Positions 9,393-17,790 of a DNA stretch of 64,000 nucleotides are shown in pieces (the first letter of the stretch is position 1; each line of letters begins with the position of its first letter). The translations under genes and the position numbers were made by a program. The stretch is taken from positions 1 to 64,000 of the forward strand of contig NZ_SMFN01000008.1 in the NCBI RefSeq assembly GCF_004349135.1, read 5' to 3'. A model generated the notes under the pieces. The model was not told the origin of the DNA. It did not search any database and saw nothing but the letters and a program-made list of their open reading frames with translations. The DNA comes from Flavobacterium sandaracinum (lineage in GTDB: Bacteria > Bacteroidota > Bacteroidia > Flavobacteriales > Flavobacteriaceae).

Positions 9393-10232
9393 ATGAAAAA
9401 TATTTTTTATTCCGTTTTCGTTGGCCTATTTTTAATGGTTAGTTGTCAATCAGAACCCCGTAAAATAGTACCGGAAGTTCCGCTGGTTGTTGCTCCCGCG
9501 AAAGTTGTAGCACCCAAAAAAGTAGCTGCTGATGCCGCGACCATTCTTTCGAAAAAAGAAGTGCCTATTTTATGTTACCATAACATTAGGGATTTTAGTG
9601 CGAGTGCAAGTGGAAATATAAAAGTGTACACTGTAAAACCGCCGGCCTTTGCCCAACAAATGAAAGCCTTAGCCGATGCTGGATACGAAACCATTTTACC
9701 AGAACAACTGTATAATTATTTGGTTTTTGATGGTCCATTGCCCGCAAAACCGATCATGATAACATTTGATGATACTCGAGAAGAACAATTCAGCATTGGC
9801 GCAGCTGAAATGAAAAAATACGGTTTCAAAGGCGTATTTTTTATTATGACTGTTTCTATTAATCGTCCGGGATACATGAGTAAAGAACAAATTAAAACCT
9901 TGTCAGACGACGGGCATGTGGTAGGTGCACACACTTGGGATCATCATATGGTTACGAAATATGCAGGAGACGACTGGAATTTACAATTGGTAAAACCAAA
10001 GGCAAAACTAGAGGAAATCATAGGAAAACCAGTAACCGATTTTGCTTATCCGTTTGGATTATGGAATACTGCGGCAATTCCTGAAATAAAAAAGAGTGAT
10101 TATAAAATGGGTTATATTTTGTCCACGAAAAGAGATTCGGTAGATCCTTTATACACTATCAGAAGAATCATTGTTTCTGGAACGTGGTCAACTGAAGGAA
10201 TGATGCGATCTATTGATTCCTCTTTTAAATAA
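9393..10232 (+). CDS. NodB-type polysaccharide deacetylase lipoprotein
   Basis: This 279-residue protein has a lipoprotein signal (lipobox Cys18 in LMVSC) and an Ala/Val/Pro/Lys-rich linker (27-52). The NodB homology domain spans about 55-275. Motif 1 is TFDD (124-127). Motif 2 is GAHTWDHH, supplying His180 and His184 as metal ligands. YPFGLWN supplies the later arginine/aromatic region. PILCYHNI near residue 58 is typical of the PgaB-like branch. It is expected to remove N-acetyl (or other acyl) groups from a glycan in the envelope. Cotranscription with the preceding lipoprotein is likely. Confidence 0.9.
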   Translation: MKNIFYSVFVGLFLMVSCQSEPRKIVPEVPLVVAPAKVVAPKKVAADAATILSKKEVPILCYHNIRDFSASASGNIKVYTVKPPAFAQQMKALADAGYETILPEQLYNYLVFDGPLPAKPIMITFDDTREEQFSIGAAEMKKYGFKGVFFIMTVSINRPGYMSKEQIKTLSDDGHVVGAHTWDHHMVTKYAGDDWNLQLVKPKAKLEEIIGKPVTDFAYPFGLWNTAAIPEIKKSDYKMGYILSTKRDSVDPLYTIRRIIVSGTWSTEGMMRSIDSSFK

Positions 10233-10344
10233 GCTGAATAGTACCGTTGCAACGAGCAACTCACAAACATTAATCTTATTTTAATCACGAGTAAAGACCT
10301 TTTTAACTGTATTTACGGCATTCTTAAACGAAAAGACTCACTAT

Positions 10345-10386
10345 AAAAGCACTATCAATACTTAGATATTCGATAGTGCTTTTCTG
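10345..10386 (+). terminator. Rho-independent terminator after the deacetylase
   Basis: A 12-bp perfect stem (AAAAGCACTATC at 10345-10356, GATAGTGCTTTT at 10372-10383) has a 15-base loop. A and T runs on both sides mean it could work in both directions. An almost identical stem occurs at 13451-13489. Confidence 0.85.
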
Positions 10387-10404
10387 TTTTATGAACGGCT
10401 GTTA

Positions 10405-10628
10405 CTATCCAATTGCACACCAAGCAGGATGAATAAATACCCCAAACTTCAAAACTATTCCGATTAGAAGTGGAACAGAAGGGAATCTTTATAAACACCA
10501 CTTGATGTTGTACTTTGCATCTCCAGAAAGGAAAAGGCAACAGCAATAAGTATAGTAAAATAAAGCGTGACTTTGAGTCTTTCTTTTTGCAACAAAAACG
10601 GATTCCAATTGTTTTTATTTGAATATCA
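10405..10628 (-). pseudogene. Possible frameshifted remnant of a small membrane-protein gene
   Basis: One minus-strand frame reads LLQKERLKVTLYFTILIAVA and continues to a stop near 10464. If the frame moves by one base near 10465-10480 it continues as LLIGIVLKFGVFIHPAWCAI to a stop at 10405. Both halves look like membrane-protein sequence, whereas the longer 92-codon frame over the same stretch does not. No start codon is in frame. The stretch could be a decayed gene or chance. Confidence 0.25.
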
Positions 10629-10719
10629 TTCAATACGAATTTGTAATTTTACATTTAGGTACTGATTTTTCACTTTATTTCAACTTTTCTGGTTTTAATA
10701 ACATTAAGTTAACATGAAA

Positions 10720-10743
10720 ACAAAGTCCTTAAGGGACTTTTGT
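10720..10743 (+). promoter_or_regulatory. Short palindrome just upstream of the phosphate transporter
   Basis: AAAGTCC (10722-10728) and GGACTTT (10734-10740) flank a 5-base centre, 24 bases before the ATG at 10767. It is either a leader hairpin or an operator. It lies too close to the gene to be a terminator of an earlier transcript with certainty. Confidence 0.4.
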
Positions 10744-10766
10744 ACAAAATTAAACCCCAAATTAAT

Positions 10767-13013
10767 ATGGAACAGATTTATGTAATTATGTTGATTGCGC
10801 TAGGTGTCTTAGCTATCATCGATTTAATGGTTGGTGTGAGTAATGACGCAGTAAACTTTTTAAATTCTGCCATAGGTTCAAAAGCCATTTCATTTAAAAC
10901 TACTATGATTGTCGCTAGTATTGGAGTTTTAATTGGAGCTCTGTTTTCTAGTGGAATGATGGAAATAGCGCGAAGTGGTATTTTTGTTCCCAGCATGTTT
11001 AGCTTTAACGATGTCATGATCATTTTTTTAGCGGTCATGATTACTGACATTCTACTTTTAGATGTTTTTAATTCCTTAGGCTTACCTACCTCCACTACCG
11101 TTTCCATAATTTTTGAGTTACTAGGAGCGGCAGTTTGTTTAGCCCTTTACAAAATATATACTACCAGTGATTCTATAGATACTTTGGGAATGTACATTAA
11201 CACAAAGAAAGCTTCTACTATCGTTTACAGTATTTTACTTTCAGTGCTACTGTCTTTTTCAATAGGAAGTCTTGTCCAATACATTTCGCGATTGATTTTT
11301 ACTTTTCATTATGAAAAAAAGTTAAAATATTTTGGCGCAATTTTCGGAGGAATAGCCATTACGGCAATTACTTTTTTTATCCTAATTAAAGGATTAAAAG
11401 GGGTTTCCTTCATCTCTAAAGCACAATTTGACTGGATCGATGAGCATCAGTTTATGATTGTAGGTTTAAATTTCCTTGTTTTTCTAGTACTGTCTCAAGT
11501 CCTGATTAGTTATTTTAAGGTCAATATTTTACGTGTTATTATACTTGTAGGAACTTTTGCTTTAGCACTGGCTTTTGCAGGAAATGATTTGGTTAACTTC
11601 ATTGGAGTACCCATTGCGGCATTCAACTCTTATGAAATTTTCAAAGGCAGTGGTGTTTCAGGAGATTCCTTTATGATGGGCGCTTTAGCGAATGATGATA
11701 TTGTAGCACCCTTTTACTTTTTATTATTAGCTGGTGTTATTATGGTGATCACCCTTTGGACCTCAAAGAAAGCCAAAAGTGTTATTGAAACGGGCGTTAA
11801 TTTATCCAGACAAGGCGATGGTATTGAAAAATTTGCACCCAATACAGCTTCAAGATTTATCGTTAGATTGGGCTTGTATATTGGCGAAGGCATTAATTTC
11901 TTTTTACCAAAAAAATTACAAATAAAAATCGACAGACGGTTTGAAAATATAGTGAAGCCCTCAAAAAAAACAGATGATGAACCAGCTTTCGATATGGTGA
12001 GAGCTTCAGTTAACTTAATGGTAGCCAGTATTTTAATTGCTATAGGAACCTCTTTAAAGTTACCTCTATCCACTACTTATGTAACATTTATGGTTGCCAT
12101 GGGAACTTCGTTTGCTGATAGAGCCTGGGATCGGGAGAGTGCAGTTTATAGAATTGCTGGCGTTTTTAAAGTAATTGGTGGTTGGTTTTTTACCGCAATT
12201 ATTGCTTTTATCTTGGCTTTTATCACCGCTTATATTTTAAAAATTGGTGAAGTTTTCGCATTCGTAGCATTATTACTTTTACTAGGAATCATGTTATATA
12301 GAAGCTCTAGAAAACATAAAGAAAAGGTACAAAGTGAAGCAGAAATTAAGAGCTTGCGGAAGGAAGATATTGGAACTGTCAAAGAAATGATTACGGAAAG
12401 CTCTGCACAAATTTCCAAAGTGTTCCGCAAAACTAGTGCTTTGTATGGTAATTTGATTGACAATTTAAGTTTACAAGATTTAGCTAAATTAAAAGAAAAT
12501 AAAAAAGACCAAAAGAAATTAGAAAAAGAAATTGACGAATTAAAAAGTAACGTTTTTTACTTCATTAAAAACCTAGACGATAATTCAGTTGAAGCGAGTA
12601 AATTTTACATATTGATTTTGGGTTATTTGCAAGATATGGTTCAATCCATAGATTTTATTACAACCAATAGTTATTCGCACGTCAATAACAATCACAAGCA
12701 ATTAAAATTCAATCAAATTAGAGACTTGAAAACAGTGGACGAACAATTGCAACAGTTGTTGCGACTGTTAGAAGACAGTTTTAAGACCGAGAATTTTTAC
12801 AAGATTGACCTTATATTAAACGACAAACAGGTTCTTTTAGACACGGTTTCTGAGTTGATATCAAAACAAATAATAAGAATCAGAACTACAGAAACGAGTC
12901 CTAAAAACAGTAAGTTATATTTCGCTTTGTTGTTAGAAACAAATGATCTAGTTAAGTCTATTATGAACTTATTGGAATTATTCAAAGAATTTAATAAACT
13001 CAATAAAGAGTAG
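10767..13013 (+). CDS. PiT-family inorganic phosphate transporter with PhoU-like tail
   Basis: This 748-residue membrane protein belongs to the PHO4/PiT family. The two signature repeats of the family are visible: GVSNDAVNFLNSAIGSKAIS near the N-terminus with LPTSTTVS, and AGNDLVNFIGVPIAAFNSYE with KLPLSTTYVT in the second half. About ten to twelve membrane helices run to about residue 510. A cytoplasmic helical extension of about 220 residues follows (KEDIGTVKEMITESS, then coiled-coil segments), resembling a DUF47/PhoU-like regulator. In other bacteria that regulator is a separate pit-adjacent gene, so this is a transporter-regulator fusion. ATG 10767 is chosen over an upstream TTG at 10740 because MEQIYVIMLIALGVLAIIDL is the family-like start. 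Confidence 0.92.
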   Translation: MEQIYVIMLIALGVLAIIDLMVGVSNDAVNFLNSAIGSKAISFKTTMIVASIGVLIGALFSSGMMEIARSGIFVPSMFSFNDVMIIFLAVMITDILLLDVFNSLGLPTSTTVSIIFELLGAAVCLALYKIYTTSDSIDTLGMYINTKKASTIVYSILLSVLLSFSIGSLVQYISRLIFTFHYEKKLKYFGAIFGGIAITAITFFILIKGLKGVSFISKAQFDWIDEHQFMIVGLNFLVFLVLSQVLISYFKVNILRVIILVGTFALALAFAGNDLVNFIGVPIAAFNSYEIFKGSGVSGDSFMMGALANDDIVAPFYFLLLAGVIMVITLWTSKKAKSVIETGVNLSRQGDGIEKFAPNTASRFIVRLGLYIGEGINFFLPKKLQIKIDRRFENIVKPSKKTDDEPAFDMVRASVNLMVASILIAIGTSLKLPLSTTYVTFMVAMGTSFADRAWDRESAVYRIAGVFKVIGGWFFTAIIAFILAFITAYILKIGEVFAFVALLLLLGIMLYRSSRKHKEKVQSEAEIKSLRKEDIGTVKEMITESSAQISKVFRKTSALYGNLIDNLSLQDLAKLKENKKDQKKLEKEIDELKSNVFYFIKNLDDNSVEASKFYILILGYLQDMVQSIDFITTNSYSHVNNNHKQLKFNQIRDLKTVDEQLQQLLRLLEDSFKTENFYKIDLILNDKQVLLDTVSELISKQIIRIRTTETSPKNSKLYFALLLETNDLVKSIMNLLELFKEFNKLNKE

Positions 13014-13077
13014 TTCAGTTGACAATAAAAATTAGAGAGATTACTCTAAAAGGATTTTAATTCCCAAAACAGTCTTA

Positions 13078-13230
13078 TTAATAGTGTTTTATACCTAATT
13101 GTGACTTACTATAACAGAAATAGGCTTCGGTTTCTATCCGCTTTGGTTTGGAGATCGCTGCAGTTTTTGAGTTCATAGCTTCGCCAACGAGCAACCAAGC
13201 CAAAGTGACAATTGGTAAAATCGAGTTCAT
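13078..13230 (-). CDS. Possible small protein with N-terminal hydrophobic helix
   Basis: An ATG near 13230 opens a 50-residue frame that starts MNSILPIVTLAWLLVGEAMN and ends in a polar tail rich in Lys and Tyr. One hydrophobic helix is visible. I see no known family and no clear promoter. The rest of the 13014-13507 gap holds only a terminator, so this could be a small membrane protein, a remnant or chance. Confidence 0.25.
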   Translation of the reverse strand: MNSILPIVTLAWLLVGEAMNSKTAAISKPKRIETEAYFCYSKSQLGIKHY

Positions 13231-13448
13231 TTTAATTTCTAAAACAACTATTAATAAATAAGTATTCCGGCAAAAAATCTGCTCGATTTGTAGCGTAAGA
13301 TAGTATCTCAAGAACTTTTAGCGCTGCGAGATAAATCGCCATTAGGATGCCTTCAAACTAAGGATAGATTGCACAATACAGCAGCAAGAAATGGCTACTT
13401 CCTATACTTTATGCCTTCTTACTTTTTTTCATTAGAACAGATTTCATA

Positions 13449-13491
13449 AAAAAAGCACCATCACATTCCTTAGAATCGATAGTGCTTTTTT
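13449..13491 (-). terminator. Rho-independent terminator of the EnvC/DUF4292/TPR operon
   Basis: AAAAGCACCATC (13451-13462) pairs with GATAGTGCTTTT (13478-13489) with one G-U/C-A type mismatch. It is flanked by A and T runs and lies 17 bases beyond the stop codon of the minus-strand gene. Confidence 0.85.
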
Positions 13492-13507
13492 ATGAAAATT
13501 ACTTTTT

Positions 13508-14761
13508 TTATCTTGGCGACAACCAACCCTCAGGATTGTTATAAGTCGTATTTTGTAGGATTAGGAACTTAATGATTGTTTTTCCTGTTTCGCCGTTGGT
13601 TCTAACTTTACCAAGGCTTTGCTTGATACTCACCTTATCCCCTTTGCTTACATTCACTGAACTCAAATTTTGATACACCGTGAAGTAATCCCCGTGTTGT
13701 ACCATTACCGCTTTGTTTACGGGTGACAACACAATCACGCTGGTGACTTCTCCACCAAAAACGGCTCTGGCACTTGCGCCTTTATCAGTAGTGATTTCTA
13801 CCCCGCTATTGTGTACGGTTATTGTATTAAACAATGGATGCGTTTGGTTCCCGTACCCTAAAGATACATATCCTTTTTCAACAGGGTAAGGCAATCTTCC
13901 TCGGTTTGCTCTAAAATTATCTGCAACAATTTTGGCTTCCGGAGTTAACTCAATTTTGGATGATGACACCGCAGCTCTTGAAACAGGTGCACTTGGATTG
14001 GCTTTTGCTTTTTCTAAAGCTGCTTTTCTATTGGCAGCAGCAATTGCCTCCCGTATTAATTTATTGATTTGTCTGTCAATTGTTCTGTATTCTTGTTGTC
14101 TTTTCTTAATTTCTACAGAAATCTTGTTTTTATCTTTCTTGAGTACACTAACGAGTTTCAATTGCTCTCTTTTCTCAATTTCGAGAGACAAACGTTCTTT
14201 TTCATTCTCGGCAATCAGTTTCTGTTTTGCTGTTTTTTGTACGTTTAGTTTTTGATTGAAATCCGTAAGCTTATTCGATTTCGTTTTTATTTCTTCCCCT
14301 TGCATCTTTCGGTAGCTAGTATATTGCTTCATGTACTGCGCTCTTTTGTACGCCTGCAAAAAGTTTTCAGACGACAATAAGAACATCGCTCTACTTTCTG
14401 ACGAACGACTTTTATACGATTTCACAATCATTTCGGCATAATCCTCCTTAAGTTCAACCAATTCTTTCTTCAATTTATTAATCTGAACTTGATTAATATA
14501 CATGTCATTACTCAGCAATTTGGTTTGCTTTTCAGTGGTACTTATTAATTTTTCTTTCAGCTTGATCTTAGTGCTTTGAACGATCACTACGTTGACCGCA
14601 GATTTTTCTTTTTTCTTTACCGATTGTAATAACTTTTCATTTTCTCGAATTTCTTTTTGAATTTGAGCTTTACGTTCTTCTAATTTTTCTTGTTGGGATT
14701 CCTGACTCCATAGCAAGGAAGTCATACAGATAAAAATTAGGCTTAGGAGAAATTTTGGCAT
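13508..14761 (-). CDS. EnvC-like murein hydrolase activator with degenerate LytM domain
   Basis: This 417-residue exported protein has a signal peptide at about 1-20 (SLLWS-Q). A long coiled coil (about 22-250) is followed by a linker with an Ala/Lys-rich segment, and a C-terminal M23/LytM domain spans about 290-415 (GYGNQTHPLFNTITVHNSGVEI onward). The zinc ligands of active M23 peptidases look lost. The H-x3-D position reads HNSGVEI, the second HxH reads HGDYFTVYQNL and the last strand reads KFLILQ. This coiled coil plus inactive LytM layout is that of EnvC/NlpD-type activators of cell-wall amidases during division. It is the last gene of the TPR-DUF4292 operon. Confidence 0.9.
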   Translation of the reverse strand: MPKFLLSLIFICMTSLLWSQESQQEKLEERKAQIQKEIRENEKLLQSVKKKEKSAVNVVIVQSTKIKLKEKLISTTEKQTKLLSNDMYINQVQINKLKKELVELKEDYAEMIVKSYKSRSSESRAMFLLSSENFLQAYKRAQYMKQYTSYRKMQGEEIKTKSNKLTDFNQKLNVQKTAKQKLIAENEKERLSLEIEKREQLKLVSVLKKDKNKISVEIKKRQQEYRTIDRQINKLIREAIAAANRKAALEKAKANPSAPVSRAAVSSSKIELTPEAKIVADNFRANRGRLPYPVEKGYVSLGYGNQTHPLFNTITVHNSGVEITTDKGASARAVFGGEVTSVIVLSPVNKAVMVQHGDYFTVYQNLSSVNVSKGDKVSIKQSLGKVRTNGETGKTIIKFLILQNTTYNNPEGWLSPR

Positions 14762-14784
14762 ATCGAAAAAATATTTTGGCTAAT

Positions 14785-15573
14785 TTACTTAATTAAAATT
14801 CTTTTGTACCCATTTGGAACACTATAAGGAAAAGAAAGTTCTTCATTGAACGTTACGGAGTTGTATTCCAGATTAATTTCGGTGTTTCCTTTCTTCTGAA
14901 ACGTATTGATTGAAACGCTGGTCGGCAATACCACCTCGCTATATACTTTGTTATCTGCATACGCTACTTTGATCATTCGTTCTTCAGCTGTTTGCGTGAT
15001 TTCTTGCTTTTGAACTAAAAATTTATCCGCGTCTAAAAAGAATGATTTTTTTGTGTTCTTATTCGATGTATCATCCAATCGATAAGTTTGTTCCAATAAG
15101 GTTTCTAAATATTTCCCTTTAGTCAAATCATCAATGGCTTGTCCTAATAACATATTTTGAATTTTATTGTAATCCAAATCCGTTCCTAACCATTGGCTTA
15201 AGCTACTAAAATCACCTTCAAAATATTTCCCATTGATCTTTTCGTAATAGCTCACTGTTTTAGGAGTGATTAATGCTTTTGCCATTGTAATTCCCAGAAA
15301 ACGAATGCTTACCAAAATTTGTTCGTCTTTCTTGATTTTGATTTCAGCAGTTACGTTTTGCGTTTGCTTATCATCTGCATAACGGGCGCTTGACTTAATA
15401 TATAATGTAGAAAATTCGTTTTTATTGTTGTAATGATTTTCTATTATTTTTTTAGCCGACATTTTTTCAGCCGCAGCAATTGGCTCATTACTGGCCGCAA
15501 CGGCAATGGCTTTCGATTTGCAAGAAACCATAAAAACAGTAAGTACTACTAGTATTGAAATTTTTTTGATCAT
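14785..15573 (-). CDS. DUF4292 lipoprotein
   Basis: This 262-residue protein has a lipoprotein signal (MIKKISILVVLTVFMVSC, Cys18). The domain is rich in beta strands, with ILVSIRFLGITMAKALITP, KYFEGDFSSLSQWLG and NTFQKKGNTEINLEYNSV. It matches DUF4292, a Bacteroidota family whose strand pattern resembles LolA/LolB-like lipid or lipoprotein carriers. The LolA-like comparison is inference. Its ATG overlaps the TPR gene stop by four bases and the EnvC-like gene follows after 23 bases, an arrangement repeated in flavobacteria. A role in outer-membrane or cell-wall assembly is plausible. Confidence 0.85.
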   Translation of the reverse strand: MIKKISILVVLTVFMVSCKSKAIAVAASNEPIAAAEKMSAKKIIENHYNNKNEFSTLYIKSSARYADDKQTQNVTAEIKIKKDEQILVSIRFLGITMAKALITPKTVSYYEKINGKYFEGDFSSLSQWLGTDLDYNKIQNMLLGQAIDDLTKGKYLETLLEQTYRLDDTSNKNTKKSFFLDADKFLVQKQEITQTAEERMIKVAYADNKVYSEVVLPTSVSINTFQKKGNTEINLEYNSVTFNEELSFPYSVPNGYKRILIK

Positions 15574-16919
15574 TTTTTTTCTTTTAATAATTGATTGGCT
15601 TTAGCAAAAAACAAGTCTTTTTTCTTGAAATCTCCCAAACCGTTGTACGCTTCTCCAATTTGGATATTGAAATTTATTTCCAATTCCTTATTCTCCACTA
15701 CATAATCCATGCCCATTTCTAAAAAATCCTTCGCTTTTTTAAATTGCTGCAACTGATTATTGGCCAAACCAGCATAATAATAAAACTGAGGCTGCGTTGG
15801 AAAAGTTTCTATTATTGTCATCGCTTTTTTAGCCACGGCATCAAATTGTTTCAACTCTGTATGCGCTTGAAGCAAAAGTAAATTCGTTTCAACTACATCA
15901 CCTACTCCATTATTTATCGATTTTTCATAATATAAAATGGCTTTTTCCCATTGTTTTTTGACTTGGAAAAACTTACCAATTTCTTTCGCAACATCAACAG
16001 AAGTGTCATTTTCGAAATAACCGACAGCCTTTTCTAAATCGGCCGAAAATTGCGGATTCTTGTCGGTAAAAATCAGAAATTCATTGAGAATCCGGTGCTT
16101 AATTTTCGAGTCTATTTTGGCACTAGCCAAAACAATATTCATGGCCATGATCGCTTTTGGTGCATCATTAGCATCCAAATAATTTTTGAATAAACTCACT
16201 TGCGCCCACTCCGAATTAGGAATGGCTTTTTCTAGTTTTTTGACGGTTTCAAAAGCTTTTGCCTCTTCATTATTTTTGGAATACAAAAAGATCAAACTGA
16301 TATAATTTGCCTCTCCTTGTGGATTTTTAACAATCAATCCTTCTAGATTCGAAATTTCGTTGTTCTGAAACTTTCCTTCGGATAGGATTTGGCTTTTGTA
16401 TAATTCCCTGCGATCTGTTTTTCCAACAGTTTCATTGAGTTCTTGAATTAACTCCAAAGCTTTCTCATACTGATTGGTCCCCATATACAAAGAGGTCAAA
16501 TCTTCTTTATACTTTGGATCAAATTCAATTAATTTATTAATGACTGTAATTCCCTGAGTGAAATTTTTAGTTTCATAACTCACATCGTACATTCCTATCC
16601 AAAACCATTTGTTTTTAGGATCAATCTTAGTGGCGTTTTCAAAATAATTATAGGCGCTTTTATATTCTTTTAAGGCTAAATAATTCTTTCCCAATTCGTA
16701 ATAAACAGTTGGATCATTGGGTTTTAATTTATCGGCTTTATCCAAAGCTGCAATTGCTTTGTCATAATTCTCAATCCCTTTTTGAAGCAAAGATTCGTAA
16801 AAGAGTTCTTGAAATTGATCCGTATCGAGCTTGATTTCTTCGGGTTCCGTTTGCGCCCACAGCAAAGCCGAATTGCATTGCAAAACGAGAAATAAAATTA
16901 TGAAAGCGCTCTTTTTCAT
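15570..16919 (-). CDS. Exported tetratricopeptide-repeat protein
   Basis: This 449-residue protein has a signal peptide (about 1-23, ending LLWA-Q) followed by tandem TPR motifs. The clearest are at about 38-105 (YDKAIAALDKADKLKPNDPT, YKSAYNYFENATKIDPKNKW) and near the end (KKAKDFLEMGMDY). TPR superhelices bind peptides or partner proteins, so this one is probably a periplasmic scaffold. It overlaps the DUF4292 gene by four bases (ATGA), showing translational coupling. The operon order TPR - DUF4292 - EnvC points to envelope assembly. Confidence 0.88.
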   Translation of the reverse strand: MKKSAFIILFLVLQCNSALLWAQTEPEEIKLDTDQFQELFYESLLQKGIENYDKAIAALDKADKLKPNDPTVYYELGKNYLALKEYKSAYNYFENATKIDPKNKWFWIGMYDVSYETKNFTQGITVINKLIEFDPKYKEDLTSLYMGTNQYEKALELIQELNETVGKTDRRELYKSQILSEGKFQNNEISNLEGLIVKNPQGEANYISLIFLYSKNNEEAKAFETVKKLEKAIPNSEWAQVSLFKNYLDANDAPKAIMAMNIVLASAKIDSKIKHRILNEFLIFTDKNPQFSADLEKAVGYFENDTSVDVAKEIGKFFQVKKQWEKAILYYEKSINNGVGDVVETNLLLLQAHTELKQFDAVAKKAMTIIETFPTQPQFYYYAGLANNQLQQFKKAKDFLEMGMDYVVENKELEINFNIQIGEAYNGLGDFKKKDLFFAKANQLLKEKK

Positions 16920-16993
16920 GCTGTTTTTTAATCCTTAATCTTTATTATATAATACCACTTAACATTACAAATACTAACATTTTGTCGCTTACT

Positions 16994-17745
16994 TTTTTAA
17001 ACATATAAGTCATATAAGTTTTTAATTTATTCTCTAAAAGTTTGTAAACAATGAAAAACTTAATTTCCTTCAATTCCTTCATGGTTTAAAAAACTGTTTG
17101 CAATAAAATTTTCAAACATATAAGTCATATAAGATTATTAAAATTTAGAACCAATGAAAAAACTTAATTTCCTTCAATTCCTTAATGGTTTAAAAAACTG
17201 TTTTACGAGTTCTTTTGAAACATATAAGTGATATAAGGTCATATAAGTTTTTTAAAATTTATTCTCTAAAAGTTTGTAAACAATGAAAAAACTTAATTTC
17301 CTTCACTTCCTTAATCGTTTAAAAAACTGTTTACAATAAAATTTTCAAACATATAAGTCATATAAGGTCATATAAGTTTTTTAAATTTATTCTCTACAAG
17401 TTTGTAAACAATGAAAAACTTAATTTCCTTCACTTCCTTAATCGTTTAAAAAACTGTTTACAATATAATTTTCAAACATATAAGTCATATAAGGTCATAT
17501 AAGTTTTTAAAATTTATTCTCTAAAAGTTTGTAAACAATGAAAAACTTAATTTCCTTCAATTCCTTAATGGTTTAAAAAACTGTTTACAATATAATTTTC
17601 AAACATATAAGTCATATAAGCTTTTCAAAAATTTGTACCCAGTGAAAAAACTTAAATTCTTTAATGTTTTAAAAAACTGTTTACATTATGATTTTGAAAC
17701 ATATAAGTCATATAAGAATTAAACTTACATGACTTATATGGTGAA
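16994..17745. repeat. Tandem intergenic repeat array 2, six full units and a short end unit
   Basis: CATATAAG-type motifs start at 17002, 17117, 17221, 17350, 17477, 17604 and 17700, giving spacings of 115, 104, 129, 127, 127 and 96. Between them is TTATTCTCTAAAAGTTTG, then a block with CTTAATTTCCTTCAATTCC and GGTTTAAAAAACTGTTT. Some units double the motif (AAGGTCATATAAG). The last copy (17700-17716) pairs with an inverted copy (17724-17740), making a 17-bp hairpin with one mismatch that could terminate the operon upstream. It has no coding potential and fills the gap between the TPR gene and the nucleotidyltransferase. Confidence 0.9.
17700..17740. terminator. Hairpin formed by an inverted repeat-array motif
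   Basis: CATATAAGTCATATAAG (17700-17716) and CTTACATGACTTATATG (17724-17740) can pair over 16 of 17 bases around a 7-base loop. It lies about 50 bases after the stop codon of the minus-strand nucleotidyltransferase gene. A terminator role is plausible, but the U tract is weak. Confidence 0.45.
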
Positions 17746-17790
17746 AAAAATACGACATTGTTTTATTCTTATTGCATTAATTGAACCATT

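Noticed and set aside
10355..10633. 92-codon frame on the minus strand
   Set aside because: Its composition is poor and it covers a terminator hairpin; another frame in the same stretch looks more protein-like.
16994..17745. CRISPR array or tandem coding repeat
   Set aside because: Spacings vary, spacers are the same in each unit, and there is no open frame across it.
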